Assembly: GCA_937901525.1 (NCBI GenBank)
Contig: CALDHX010000016.1
Span: forward strand, 7,323 to 71,322
DNA from: an uncultured Bacteroidales bacterium
GTDB taxonomy: Bacteria; Bacteroidota; Bacteroidia; Bacteroidales; P3
Reading direction: 5' to 3'
Length of the DNA: 64,000 bases
Below are positions 35,839 to 44,085 of this stretch, piece after piece; within the stretch, counting starts at the first letter, position 1; the number at the start of each line of letters is the position of its first letter. The notes beneath the pieces were generated by a model that was not told the origin of the DNA, searched no databases, and saw only the letters and a list, made by a program, of their open reading frames with translations. Made by a program: the position numbers and the translations under genes.

Positions 35839-36366
35839 ATGAAATTAACAGAAAAAGAACTCGTAGAAAAGTGTATTAAGAAGAATCCCAAAGCACAAAA
35901 GGCACTATATGACACTTATTCATCAATGCTTTTTGGTATTTGTTTGAGATATGCTCGCAATCGTCAAGATGCCGAGGATATGTTTCAAGATGCTTTTATT
36001 AAGGCTTTTGATCAAATTCATAAATACAACTTTCAAGGACCCTTAGGTGCATGGTTGAGAAAACTCTTTGTTAATTTCGCACTCAATTACTATCGTTACG
36101 ACAAAACAAACTTAAACACCGACTTAGAATCAATAGCAATAGGAGAATTACCCTTGCAATTAGATGAAATATCAAATCAAGAAATACTCGAAGCCATAAA
36201 TCAACTACCCGATAGACAAAGAATAATTTTCAATATGGTAGAAATAGAAGGCTATTCCTATAAAGAAATCTCGCAACAACTACAAGAAAATGAAAGCACT
36301 CTAAGAGGATTAAATTACAAAGCAAAGAATAATTTAAAAAACATATTAATAAAGCAAAACAAATAG
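35839..36366 (+). CDS. ECF-type RNA polymerase sigma factor
   Basis: Alternative sigma factor of 175 residues in the RpoE-like group. Region 2 (about 22-90) contains the core-binding segment YARNRQDAEDMFQDAFIKAF; region 4 (about 120-170) has LPDRQRIIFNMVEIEGYSYKEISQQL, a helix-turn-helix for the -35 site. A longer frame starts with TTG at 35836, but ATG at 35839 gives the natural start. Its 3' end is 4 bp before a gene for a membrane protein that is probably its anti-sigma factor. The regulon is unknown. Confidence 0.93.
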   Translation: MKLTEKELVEKCIKKNPKAQKALYDTYSSMLFGICLRYARNRQDAEDMFQDAFIKAFDQIHKYNFQGPLGAWLRKLFVNFALNYYRYDKTNLNTDLESIAIGELPLQLDEISNQEILEAINQLPDRQRIIFNMVEIEGYSYKEISQQLQENESTLRGLNYKAKNNLKNILIKQNK

Positions 36367-36370
36367 AAAT

Positions 36371-37192
36371 ATGGAAAATAAGGACTTTAATTTTGAAGAA
36401 ATAAAAAGACGATTAGAAAACTACGAAGAAGCACCTAATCCAAAAATGTGGCAAAAAATAGAAAAACAAATACAGCCCAATAATTTTTTCTTAAAGACAG
36501 CAATCTTAGTAAGCTCTCTTTTGCTTGTAGCCTTTGTAGGAGTGTTGATTTTTACACCATCGCAAGAACCTCAAACAAAGCAAATTACACAAACCACTAA
36601 GATAGAAAAAACAGTTGTAAAACAACAAGAAAAAAAATCAAAGAAAAATGAAAATTTTTCAAAGAAAAAAATAGAAAAAACAAAGGAAAAATTGGAAAAA
36701 TCAAAGGAAAATTTTGAGCAAACAAATCTTGTTGAACAACAAGTAGTTAAAGTAGAAACAAAAGAAGTAAAACCAATAGAAGTAAAACAAGAGCCTCAAA
36801 TACAAATTCCTCAAATAGTGGAACCAAAGCCACAAAAAACTATTAAAAAAGAAGAAATTAAGCCCATAGTAGAACAAAAAGTAGAAAAATCACCTGAGGT
36901 AGAAGAGCAAATTCAAAAAGTAAGAATAGAAATGCCAAATGCCTTCACACCAAATTCAGGAGATAGAAACAGCATATTTAAGCCAGCAAACATAGAATTG
37001 AAAGAATTTAGAATGGATATTTACAATTCTAATGGCGTGATGATGTTTACAACAAACAACATAGAAGAAGGTTGGGACGGAACCTACAAAGGCAATCCAC
37101 AACCAATGGCAGTCTATGTCTATATAGTGAAATTCACAAATAAAAACGGTGTAACTGCAACTCAAAAAGGCGAATTGATGCTTATAAGATAA
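36371..37192 (+). CDS. single-pass membrane protein with T9SS type B-like (gliding C-terminal) domain, putative anti-sigma factor
   Basis: A 273-residue protein in three parts. Residues 1-36 are a charged cytoplasmic segment (EAPNPKMWQKIEKQI, as in ECF anti-sigma N-termini). A single membrane segment follows at about 38-60. The periplasmic linker (about 65-185) is Lys/Glu/Gln-rich with 7-residue repeats (SKKNENF, SKKKIEK, TKEKLEK, SKENFEQ; about 90-117) encoded by a 21-bp repeat array. The last 85 residues form a gliding-motility C-terminal/T9SS type B-like domain (MPNAFTPNSGDRNSIFKP, DIYNSNGVMMF, GWDGTYKGNPQP, GVYVY-like AVYVYIVKF). A membrane-held form of a domain otherwise used as an export signal suggests a sensor role. 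The anti-sigma role is inferred from the position 4 bp after the sigma gene. Confidence 0.8.
   Translation: MENKDFNFEEIKRRLENYEEAPNPKMWQKIEKQIQPNNFFLKTAILVSSLLLVAFVGVLIFTPSQEPQTKQITQTTKIEKTVVKQQEKKSKKNENFSKKKIEKTKEKLEKSKENFEQTNLVEQQVVKVETKEVKPIEVKQEPQIQIPQIVEPKPQKTIKKEEIKPIVEQKVEKSPEVEEQIQKVRIEMPNAFTPNSGDRNSIFKPANIELKEFRMDIYNSNGVMMFTTNNIEEGWDGTYKGNPQPMAVYVYIVKFTNKNGVTATQKGELMLIR
36639..36727 (+). repeat. 21-bp-phased array F inside a coding region
   Basis: CAAAG-type anchors begin at 36639, 36660, 36681 and 36702, and CAAAT at 36723, all 21 bp apart. Because 21 is a multiple of three the array is read as 7-residue repeats in the putative anti-sigma linker. Base pattern and spacing match the intergenic arrays. 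Confidence 0.8.
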
Positions 37193-37199
37193 GAAATCA

Positions 37200-37231
37200 T
37201 TTGTTAAATTCATATAAAATGCCTAATTTTG
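37200..37231 (+). promoter_or_regulatory. promoter of the transketolase N-half gene
   Basis: TTTG at 37200-37203 and TAATTTTG at 37224-37231, spacer 20 bp. It lies within the longer open frame and so supports the ATG at 37256 as start. Confidence 0.8.
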
Positions 37232-37255
37232 CAAGAAATTAATAAAAAAGCAAAA

Positions 37256-38101
37256 ATGGCAACAATTACTGAATTAGAAAACATTTCCACACAAGTAAGA
37301 AGAGACATTATCAGAATGGTAAATGCCGTTTCATCTGGCCACCCTGGCGGAAGTTTAGGTTGTGCAGATGTAATGACAGCCTTGTATTTTGAAGCGATGA
37401 GCTTAGATACAGAAAACTTTAAAAGAGACGGAAAAGGAGAAGATATGTTTTTCCTATCAAACGGACATATCTCACCTGTTTTATATAGTGTTTTAGCACG
37501 TAGAGGTTACTTTCCGGTTTCAGAGCTTGCAACATTTAGAAAATTAGGCACACGTTTGCAAGGACATCCAAGCGTTCATGACAATCTTCCTGGCGTAAGA
37601 CAAGCCTCAGGCTCACTTGGACAAGGCCTAAGCGTAGGAATAGGAGCAGCCTTAGCAAAAAAATATGACTCATGCGACAAATTAGTCTATACACTTCACG
37701 GAGACGGAGAATTACAAGAAGGACAAATTTGGGAAGCAGTGATGTTTGCAGGAGCAAATAAAGTAGATAACTTAATAGCTATTATAGACGTAAACGGATT
37801 GCAAATAGACGGTTCAACCGATCAAGTATGTTCACTTGGAAATCTAAGAGCAAAATTTGAAGCATTTGATTGGAGTATTGTAGAAATGCAAGGAAACGAT
37901 ATGGCAGACGTAGTAAGAGGATTACAACAAGCAAAATCACAAACAAAACAAGGCAAGCCTGTTGTAATACTTATGCAAACACAAATGGGATATGGAGTTG
38001 ATTTTATGCAAAACAAAAACAAATGGCATGGTTCAGCACCAAACGATGAGCAAACAGCACAAGCCCTATCTCAATTAAAAGAAACATTAGGAGATTACTA
38101 A
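37256..38101 (+). CDS. transketolase, N-terminal subunit
   Basis: N-terminal (thiamine-diphosphate-binding) half of a split transketolase, 281 residues, which transfers two-carbon units in the non-oxidative pentose phosphate pathway. The family segments SGHPGGSLGCADVMTALYF, FFLSNGHISPVLY, LPGVRQASGSLGQGLSVGIG and the ThDP motif GDGELQEGQIWEA..MFAGANKVDNLIAIIDVNG are clear. The preferred start is the ATG at 37256; a TTG 27 bp upstream overlaps the promoter. Its partner half lies at 39539, separated by a von Willebrand A gene. Confidence 0.93.
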   Translation: MATITELENISTQVRRDIIRMVNAVSSGHPGGSLGCADVMTALYFEAMSLDTENFKRDGKGEDMFFLSNGHISPVLYSVLARRGYFPVSELATFRKLGTRLQGHPSVHDNLPGVRQASGSLGQGLSVGIGAALAKKYDSCDKLVYTLHGDGELQEGQIWEAVMFAGANKVDNLIAIIDVNGLQIDGSTDQVCSLGNLRAKFEAFDWSIVEMQGNDMADVVRGLQQAKSQTKQGKPVVILMQTQMGYGVDFMQNKNKWHGSAPNDEQTAQALSQLKETLGDY

Positions 38102-38116
38102 AATCCTATTATTGCA

Positions 38117-39526
38117 TTGAAAACAATATTAGCAAAATCTATATTGATAATGTTTGCGTTTATAGCATTGACGCAAACACTCTTTGCACAACCGCGAGGA
38201 GTTAAAGTAACACGTGAAGATTCTTATCAAAAAACAAGAATACTCTTCATCTTAGATTGTTCATCTACAATGTATGCACATTGGCAAAGCAATACAAAAA
38301 TAAAAATTGCACAAAACCTATTGTCAAACATAGTAGATACTTTGTCAGGTAAGCCAGGCGTTGAAATGGCTCTAAGAGCTTACGGACACACAAAAGACTA
38401 TCCTCCACAAGATTGTGATGACACAAGATTGGAGGTGAGTTTTTATCCAAACAACACAGAGCAAATTAAAGCAAAACTTAAAGCCTTAGTTCCAAAAGGC
38501 ACAACTCCAATAGCTTATACATTAGAAAAATGCGTTAAAGACTTTCCAGAAAGTGGTAATTCGAGAAACATAATAATCCTTATAACAGACGGAGCCGATG
38601 AATGCTCAGGAGATGTATGTGAAGCCTCAAAACAACTACAAAAGGAAGGAGCATTTTTAAAACCATTTATAATAGGCATTGGAAAAGGATTAAGAGAAGA
38701 ATTTGAATGTGCGGGAATCTATTATGAAGTAACAAACGAAATAGAATTTTCAAAAGCATTAAACAATATAGTTGCGCAAGTATTGAACAATACCACCTCA
38801 CAAGTCAATCTTTTGGACTCTAATATGGAGCCAAGTGAGACAAATGTTCCTATGACCTTTTATGACAATCAAAGTAAGCAGTTAAAATACACCTTTATGC
38901 ACACTTTCAATTCCAAAGGCTTATCTGACACTTTGATTTTAGACCCTTTGATAAATTACGACATAGTTGTACATACACTTCCACCTGTTAAACAAGAAAA
39001 TGTAAAGTTAAAAGTTGGACGACATACGATTATACCGATAAAAGCACCACAAGGAAATATGGTGATAAGATTTTCGGATAAATCTAAGTTGAAAAACAAC
39101 AATATTTACGTAATAGTAAGAGAAAGTGATAAGGTAGAAACGGTCAATATACAAGAATTAGACAAGATAGAGAAGTATCTTGTAGGTAAATACGACTTAG
39201 AAATCCTTACATTGCCAAAATTACAAATAGAAAACGTAGAAATAGGACAAAGTTCAACAACAACAATAGAAATTCCGGCCTCAGGAATACTTGTATTGAA
39301 CAAAGGGAAGTTGGAAACCATAGGAAGCATATTTGTAAAAGACAACGAAGAAACAAAATGGGTATGTAACCTTGAAGAAGGCGTGCAAACCGAAAACATT
39401 ACCTTGTTGCCAGGACAATATATGGTGGTTTTAAGAGGTAAGAACGACACAAAAACATCACAAACACAAATAAAAGAATTTAAAATAGAGTCAAATAAGA
39501 CTACAACAATAAATTTAGCAAAATAA
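38117..39526 (+). CDS. von Willebrand factor A domain protein, exported
   Basis: A 469-residue protein with a signal peptide (1-24, ending TLFAQ), a VWA domain (about 35-215) and a beta-rich C-terminal part. The metal-ion-dependent adhesion site is visible as LDCSSTM, a threonine in KGTTPIAYTL and ITDGADEC. Its partner and role are unknown; it is likely periplasmic or surface-exposed. The start is taken as TTG at 38117 because it gives a lysine-bearing signal peptide; the ATG at 38150 would remove the basic n-region. It sits between the two halves of transketolase (15 and 12 bp gaps), which are normally adjacent. Confidence 0.82.
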   Translation: MKTILAKSILIMFAFIALTQTLFAQPRGVKVTREDSYQKTRILFILDCSSTMYAHWQSNTKIKIAQNLLSNIVDTLSGKPGVEMALRAYGHTKDYPPQDCDDTRLEVSFYPNNTEQIKAKLKALVPKGTTPIAYTLEKCVKDFPESGNSRNIIILITDGADECSGDVCEASKQLQKEGAFLKPFIIGIGKGLREEFECAGIYYEVTNEIEFSKALNNIVAQVLNNTTSQVNLLDSNMEPSETNVPMTFYDNQSKQLKYTFMHTFNSKGLSDTLILDPLINYDIVVHTLPPVKQENVKLKVGRHTIIPIKAPQGNMVIRFSDKSKLKNNNIYVIVRESDKVETVNIQELDKIEKYLVGKYDLEILTLPKLQIENVEIGQSSTTTIEIPASGILVLNKGKLETIGSIFVKDNEETKWVCNLEEGVQTENITLLPGQYMVVLRGKNDTKTSQTQIKEFKIESNKTTTINLAK

Positions 39527-39538
39527 ATAAAACGAAAT

Positions 39539-40492
39539 ATGAAAGAATATCCTCAATTAGGCAGTAAAGACACACGTTCAGGCTTTGGTGAAGGTCTATT
39601 AGAAGCAGGAAAAAGAAATGAAAACGTAGTTGCATTATGTGCAGACCTTATAGGTTCGGTAAGAATGGACTTGTTTCAAGAAGCTTTTCCAGAAAGAATG
39701 ATAGAATGCGGAATTGCAGAAGCGAATATGATAGGCATTGCAGCAGGATTAGCATTAAGTGGTAAAGTAGCATTTGCAAGTAGCTTTGCAGCATTCTCAA
39801 CAGGACGTGTTTACGATCAAATACGTCAAGCAGTAGCTTATTCAAATACAAATGTAAAAATAGCAGGCTCACACGCAGGAATAACATTAGGCGAAGACGG
39901 AGCAACACATCAAATCTTGGAAGACATAGGAATGATGAAAATGTTACCAAATATGGTAGTGTTGAATCCTTGCGATTATAATCAAACAGTAGCTGCAACA
40001 ATAGCTGCCGCAGAATATGACGGACCGGTATATATTCGCTATGGAAGACCAAAAGTTCCAGTTTTCATTCCAGAAGATATGCCTTTTGAAATAGGAAAAG
40101 CAATTGTGTTATCAGAAGGAAAGGATGTAACACTTGTTGCAACAGGACACTTGGTTTGGGAAGCACTTCAAGCAGCAAAAATCTTAGAAGAAGAAGACAT
40201 AAGTGCAGAGGTAATTGACATTCACACAATAAAACCACTTGATAAAGAAGCAATCTTAAAATCAGTTGCCAAGACAAATTGCGTAGTTGGTTGCGAAGAA
40301 CATCAATTCAATGGAGGATTGAATGAAAGCATAGCACAACTTCTTGTAAGAGAGAATCCAAAACCAATGGAATTTATAGGAATTGATGATTCTTTTGGAG
40401 AAAGTGGTACGCCTGATGCTTTAATGGAAAAATATGGCTTAAAGGCAAACAATATTGTAGAGGCTGCAAAACGAGTTATAGCAAGAAAATAA
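39539..40492 (+). CDS. transketolase, C-terminal subunit
   Basis: C-terminal half of split transketolase, 317 residues, containing the pyrimidine-binding domain (RMIECGIAEANMIGIAAGLAL, SSFAAFSTGRVYDQIRQ, GEDGATHQILEDIGMM) and the regulatory C-terminal domain (VEALKAA-like WEALQAAKILEEEDISAEVIDIHTIKPLD, FGESGTPDALMEKYGL). It acts with the subunit encoded at 37256-38101. Its stop lies 2 bp before the start of the helicase gene. Confidence 0.94.
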   Translation: MKEYPQLGSKDTRSGFGEGLLEAGKRNENVVALCADLIGSVRMDLFQEAFPERMIECGIAEANMIGIAAGLALSGKVAFASSFAAFSTGRVYDQIRQAVAYSNTNVKIAGSHAGITLGEDGATHQILEDIGMMKMLPNMVVLNPCDYNQTVAATIAAAEYDGPVYIRYGRPKVPVFIPEDMPFEIGKAIVLSEGKDVTLVATGHLVWEALQAAKILEEEDISAEVIDIHTIKPLDKEAILKSVAKTNCVVGCEEHQFNGGLNESIAQLLVRENPKPMEFIGIDDSFGESGTPDALMEKYGLKANNIVEAAKRVIARK

Positions 40493-40494
40493 TT

Positions 40495-42621
40495 TTGGGA
40501 AAGAATCCTCAATTAGAATTTGCAAGAAAATACATTGAACAAACAAATGTCAATGTGTTTCTTACAGGAAAAGCAGGTACAGGCAAGACAACTTTTTTAA
40601 AAAGTCTTAGAAATACATTGTTTAAACGTTACGTAGTACTTGCACCAACAGGTATTGCGGCATTGAATTGCGAAGGAGTGACTATTCACTCCTTTTTTCA
40701 ATTGGATTTTATGCCATATATTCCGGGAAGGACTATAAAGCATAAAAAAATGCGTGTAGATAAGGTGAATTTGATTAGAAGCCTTGAACTAATCATTATA
40801 GATGAAATCTCAATGGTTAGAGCCGATGTCTTAGATCAAATAGATACCTTGCTAAGAAAGCTACGTTTTTCACAAAGACACAAACCCTTTGGAGGCGTTC
40901 AATTATTAATGATAGGCGATTTGAGTCAATTGCCACCCGTAGCAAAACAAGAAGAATGGGATTTCTTATCTCAATTCTATAAAACGCCATATTTCTTTTC
41001 AGCAAAAGTGTTAGAAGAAACGCGTTATCAAACAATAACCTTAGAACACATATATCGTCAAAGCGATTCAAAATTTATCAACATTCTCAATCATGTTCGC
41101 GACAACATAATCACGCAAGAAATCATAGAAGACCTAAATAAAAGATACGATCCCTTAATATTATCACAAGACCACAAAGGCTACATCATTCTTTGTTCAC
41201 ATAATCATCAAGCGAACAAGATAAACGAAGATAAACTAATGCTTATTGATTCAGAGTCTTATTTTTACACAGCAGAAGTTGAAGGAGAATTTGATAGCAG
41301 ATTGTTTCCAAACGCCGAAACATTAGAATTGAAAGAAGGAGCACAAGTAATGTTTCTAAAAAACGACTATGACGCACCATACGGAGAGAAACGCCGATAC
41401 TATAACGGCACAATAGGCAAGGTAGTAGAGCTTGGAGAAAACAAAATCATAGTAGAAAAAGACGAAGACGGGCAAAGAATAGAGGTAACAAAATATACGT
41501 GGGAGAGATACAAATATGAATTAAACAAAAAGACGAAAGAAATCAAGCAAGAAGTAATAGGGGCTTTCACACAATACCCTTTGAAACTCGCTTGGGCGAT
41601 TACAATTCACAAAAGTCAAGGCTTAACCTTTGAAAAAGCAATTATAGATGCCGATAACTCATTTGCACACGGTCAATTCTACGTTGCACTAAGCAGATGC
41701 AGGAGTTTGGAAGGATTATATCTTTCTAAACGCTTTAATCCTCACGCAGTTATAACCGATGTCTTGATTGACAACTTTAATATAGAACAACAAGAAAACC
41801 AACCAACCGAAAAAGGATTCTTAAAAGACAACTTCCTTTACTATGCACAAAATTTAAAAGACGTATTCGACCTAAATCAAATCAAAGCCTACAATGCAAA
41901 ACTCTTTGAACTAAGTGAAATTTATCTAAAAAGCGAAATAGGAGATAACTTCCAAACAATAAAAGCCTATTACGAAGAAATCCTTTCAAGCATTATTCTT
42001 GTAGCAGATAGATTTCAAACACAATTAGACAAAGCAATAGAATATTTCCTACCAAACTTAGAAACCACCCCACTATACGAAAGAGCAGTAACAGCCTCCA
42101 AATATTTCTATGACAAAATGCAATCAATCTTTTCACTTGTCTATTTCCTTTCAAAATTAGAAATAGAAGAATACATAGGACAAGAAGACATAGAAGAAGT
42201 ATTGCAAGAATTTATGATAGAAGTAGAACTCAAACAAAGACTATTTAACTACTTGATAGAACAAGACTTTGAAATCAAAAACTTTCTTTCCTATAAATGC
42301 AAACTATTAGCAATAGGAGAGAAATTAGAATTGAAATCCTACAAAAACTTCATTGAAACAATAAAGGAAATCAAAGAAGAAAAACCAAAAAACAAAGACT
42401 TAGAACTTGATGACCTATATCAAAGGCTAAAAACGTGGAGAAAAGCCAAGGCCGAAGAAGAAAAACTACCAGCCTTTTGGATATTTACAAACACAACCCT
42501 TGAAGAAATAGTAAAAAAACACCCTAAAACCAAAGAAGACCTTTTAAAAGTCAAAGGCTTTGGCCAAAAGAAATTTGAAAAATACGGACAAGCAATCTTA
42601 GAAATAGTCCTTGAAGACTAA
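40495..42621 (+). CDS. PIF1-like (SF1B) helicase with C-terminal HRDC-like domain
   Basis: DNA helicase of 708 residues. Walker A FLTGKAGTGKTTFL lies at about 22-35, then VVLAPTGIAALN, motif II LELIIIDEISMVRAD, motif III IGDLSQLPPV, LKNDYDAPYG and the C-terminal TIHKSQGLTFEKAIID and YVALSRCRSLEGLYL, as in PIF1/RecD2-like helicases. Residues about 430-640 are helical; the last 70 residues match an HRDC-type fold (PKTKEDLLKVKGFGQKKFEKYGQAIL). The start is TTG at 40495, two bases after the transketolase stop, giving the NPQLEFA N-terminus expected of homologues. Probably translationally coupled to tkt. A strong terminator follows. Confidence 0.92.
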   Translation: MGKNPQLEFARKYIEQTNVNVFLTGKAGTGKTTFLKSLRNTLFKRYVVLAPTGIAALNCEGVTIHSFFQLDFMPYIPGRTIKHKKMRVDKVNLIRSLELIIIDEISMVRADVLDQIDTLLRKLRFSQRHKPFGGVQLLMIGDLSQLPPVAKQEEWDFLSQFYKTPYFFSAKVLEETRYQTITLEHIYRQSDSKFINILNHVRDNIITQEIIEDLNKRYDPLILSQDHKGYIILCSHNHQANKINEDKLMLIDSESYFYTAEVEGEFDSRLFPNAETLELKEGAQVMFLKNDYDAPYGEKRRYYNGTIGKVVELGENKIIVEKDEDGQRIEVTKYTWERYKYELNKKTKEIKQEVIGAFTQYPLKLAWAITIHKSQGLTFEKAIIDADNSFAHGQFYVALSRCRSLEGLYLSKRFNPHAVITDVLIDNFNIEQQENQPTEKGFLKDNFLYYAQNLKDVFDLNQIKAYNAKLFELSEIYLKSEIGDNFQTIKAYYEEILSSIILVADRFQTQLDKAIEYFLPNLETTPLYERAVTASKYFYDKMQSIFSLVYFLSKLEIEEYIGQEDIEEVLQEFMIEVELKQRLFNYLIEQDFEIKNFLSYKCKLLAIGEKLELKSYKNFIETIKEIKEEKPKNKDLELDDLYQRLKTWRKAKAEEEKLPAFWIFTNTTLEEIVKKHPKTKEDLLKVKGFGQKKFEKYGQAILEIVLED

Positions 42622-42652
42622 AATAAAATTGTTTTCCCTTGACTTAACGCCT

Positions 42653-42698
42653 AATGCGTGCGATATTTTCAAACAAAAAATATTCGACGCATTTTTTT
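42653..42698 (+). terminator. terminator of the PIF1-like helicase gene
   Basis: AATGCGT and the following CGATATTTT-like arm (42653-42669) pair with the AAAATATTCG and ACGCATT arm, with two mismatches, then seven T. Long stem of about 15 pairs. Confidence 0.75.
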
Positions 42699-42773
42699 GA
42701 TTTATTTGCCCTTAACTAAAAATCATAAAATCAAACACTTAACTTTTTAAGGTCATAAAAACGCCTATTTTTT

Positions 42774-42885
42774 CTTTGATTTAGTGTGATTTTTTACTTG
42801 ATTTTAGAAAAATATTTCTTGATTTTAAGAAATTATTTCTTGATTTTAGAAAATTATTTCTTTACTTTTTTAAATTTTTTCAAAG
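42774..42885. repeat. 21-bp-phased AT-rich array G
   Basis: Anchors CTTTGA 42774, CTTGA 42797, 42818 and 42839, CTTTAC 42860 and CAAAG 42881; after the first interval (23 bp) all are 21 bp apart. Units at 42797-42859 read CTTGATTTTAGAAAA with small changes and contain the dyad TTTCTT...AAGAAA. The last anchor flips strand without losing phase. The CTTGATTTTA core is shared with array J inside the FrhB-like gene. Confidence 0.83.
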
Positions 42886-43049
42886 ACTTTTCTCACCAAA
42901 GCCTAAATTTAGCCAAAAACCACCCAATTTTCGTCAATTTTTCGCAAAAAATTTCACAAAATCATCAAAATAAAATTTCCGTAAAATAAAGATGTTTTCC
43001 TATAAGACTTTGTTCGCAAGTTTTTTTGTGTTTTTTTTATTCTTTAAAA

Positions 43050-43090
43050 AATAAAGGTTCTGTACAATTAAGTACAGAACCTTTTTAATT
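43050..43090 (-). terminator. terminator of rpoD
   Basis: AAAGGTTCTGTAC (43053-43065) pairs perfectly with GTACAGAACCTTT (43072-43084), with T runs on the minus-strand side. Confidence 0.9.
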
Positions 43091-43107
43091 ATTATGAAAA
43101 AAATATT

Positions 43108-43974
43108 TTACTCGTTTAAGTAGGCGGCGAGTTTTTTACATTGTTCGCTTTCTCTTATGCGTTTTAGTGCTCTTTCTTTGATTTGTCTTACTCTTTCGCG
43201 AGTTAGGTTTTGCGAAATTGCTATTTCTTCTAAGGTCATTCCGTGTGCCATGCCTATTCCAAAGAATTGATAAAGTATGCTACGTTCTCTTTCGTTTAAT
43301 CCCGAAAGTAGCATTGATACTTCCGTGGTAAGGCTTTCTTTCATCATGGAATCGTCTGTTGATTTTGCGTCTTCTTCTACGTAAACGTCAATTAGGTTTA
43401 GGTCTTCGTCTTGTATGAGTGGTGCGTCCATAGATACCGGTTTGTATCCTATGTGCATGGTTTCTTTTACTTTGTCAAAACTTAAATCCATAAACTCTGC
43501 AAGTTCTTCGTCCGAGGGTGTGCGTTCTAATTGTTGTTCTAAGAGTGAGGAGGATTTCTTTATTTTGTTTAATGCTCCAACTTGGTTTAGTGGAAGACGT
43601 ACCATTCTTGATTTTTCGGCAATTGCTTGTAGAATGCTTTGACGAATCCACCACACTGCAAAGGAAATGAATTTGAATCCTCTCGTTTCGTCAAATTTTT
43701 GTGCAGCTTTGATAAGACCAATGTTGCCTTCATTGATTAAATCAGGTAGACTTAATCCTTGGTTTTGATATTGTTTTGCGACAGATACAACAAATCTTAG
43801 GTTGGATTTAACTAATTTCTCCAAGGCTATTTGGTCGCCGGCTTTTATTCTTTGAGCTAATTTTACTTCTTCTTCGGGTGTGATTAGCTCTTCTTTGCTT
43901 ATGTCTTGTAGAAATTTGTCTAACGAACCTATGTTACGATTTGTTATCGATTTTATTATTTTTAACTGCCTCAT
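43108..43974 (-). CDS. rpoD: primary sigma factor RpoD (Bacteroidetes short type)
   Basis: Housekeeping sigma-70 factor of 288 residues, the short Bacteroidetes form without a long region 1.1. It opens [13 protein letters not shown], as in Bacteroides, then region 1.2 ([13 protein letters not shown]), region 2 with [38 protein letters not shown] and [13 protein letters not shown], region 3, and region 4 with [16 protein letters not shown] and [19 protein letters not shown]. It would recognise the TTTG/TAnnTTTG promoters found throughout the window. It has its own terminator and promoter. Confidence 0.95.
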   Translation of the reverse strand: MRQLKIIKSITNRNIGSLDKFLQDISKEELITPEEEVKLAQRIKAGDQIALEKLVKSNLRFVVSVAKQYQNQGLSLPDLINEGNIGLIKAAQKFDETRGFKFISFAVWWIRQSILQAIAEKSRMVRLPLNQVGALNKIKKSSSLLEQQLERTPSDEELAEFMDLSFDKVKETMHIGYKPVSMDAPLIQDEDLNLIDVYVEEDAKSTDDSMMKESLTTEVSMLLSGLNERERSILYQFFGIGMAHGMTLEEIAISQNLTRERVRQIKERALKRIRESEQCKKLAAYLNE

Positions 43975-44015
43975 ATCTTTCTCCTTTTTTCTTTAAATGG
44001 GACTTTATCAACGTG

Positions 44016-44047
44016 CAAAGGTATAGTGTAAAAATAATCTCTGCAAG
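44016..44047 (-). promoter_or_regulatory. promoter of rpoD
   Basis: Minus-strand TACCTTTG (44016-44023) with CTTG (44044-44047) 20 bp upstream, one base from the -33 consensus. Leader of about 35 bases to the ATG at 43974. Confidence 0.6.
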
Positions 44048-44085
44048 TGAATATATTAAAAGTTAATAACCTACTTATTAACAAT

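Larger units (their letters stand above)
42622..43107. other. 486-bp intergenic region, no gene
   Basis: No credible coding region. It holds the helicase terminator (42653-42698), 21-bp array G with dyads (42774-42885), and the rpoD terminator (43050-43090). The stretch between about 42886 and 43049 is AT-rich and shows nothing recognisable. Small open frames here are products of the repeats. Confidence 0.8.

Noticed and set aside
38117..39526. VWA gene as an insertion-sequence product
   Set aside because: No terminal inverted repeats, target duplication or transposase motifs; it is a normal exported protein.
42786..42989. Plus-strand open frame with repeated YFLIL peptide
   Set aside because: Product of the 21-bp array in noncoding DNA; composition is not protein-like and there is no start signal.
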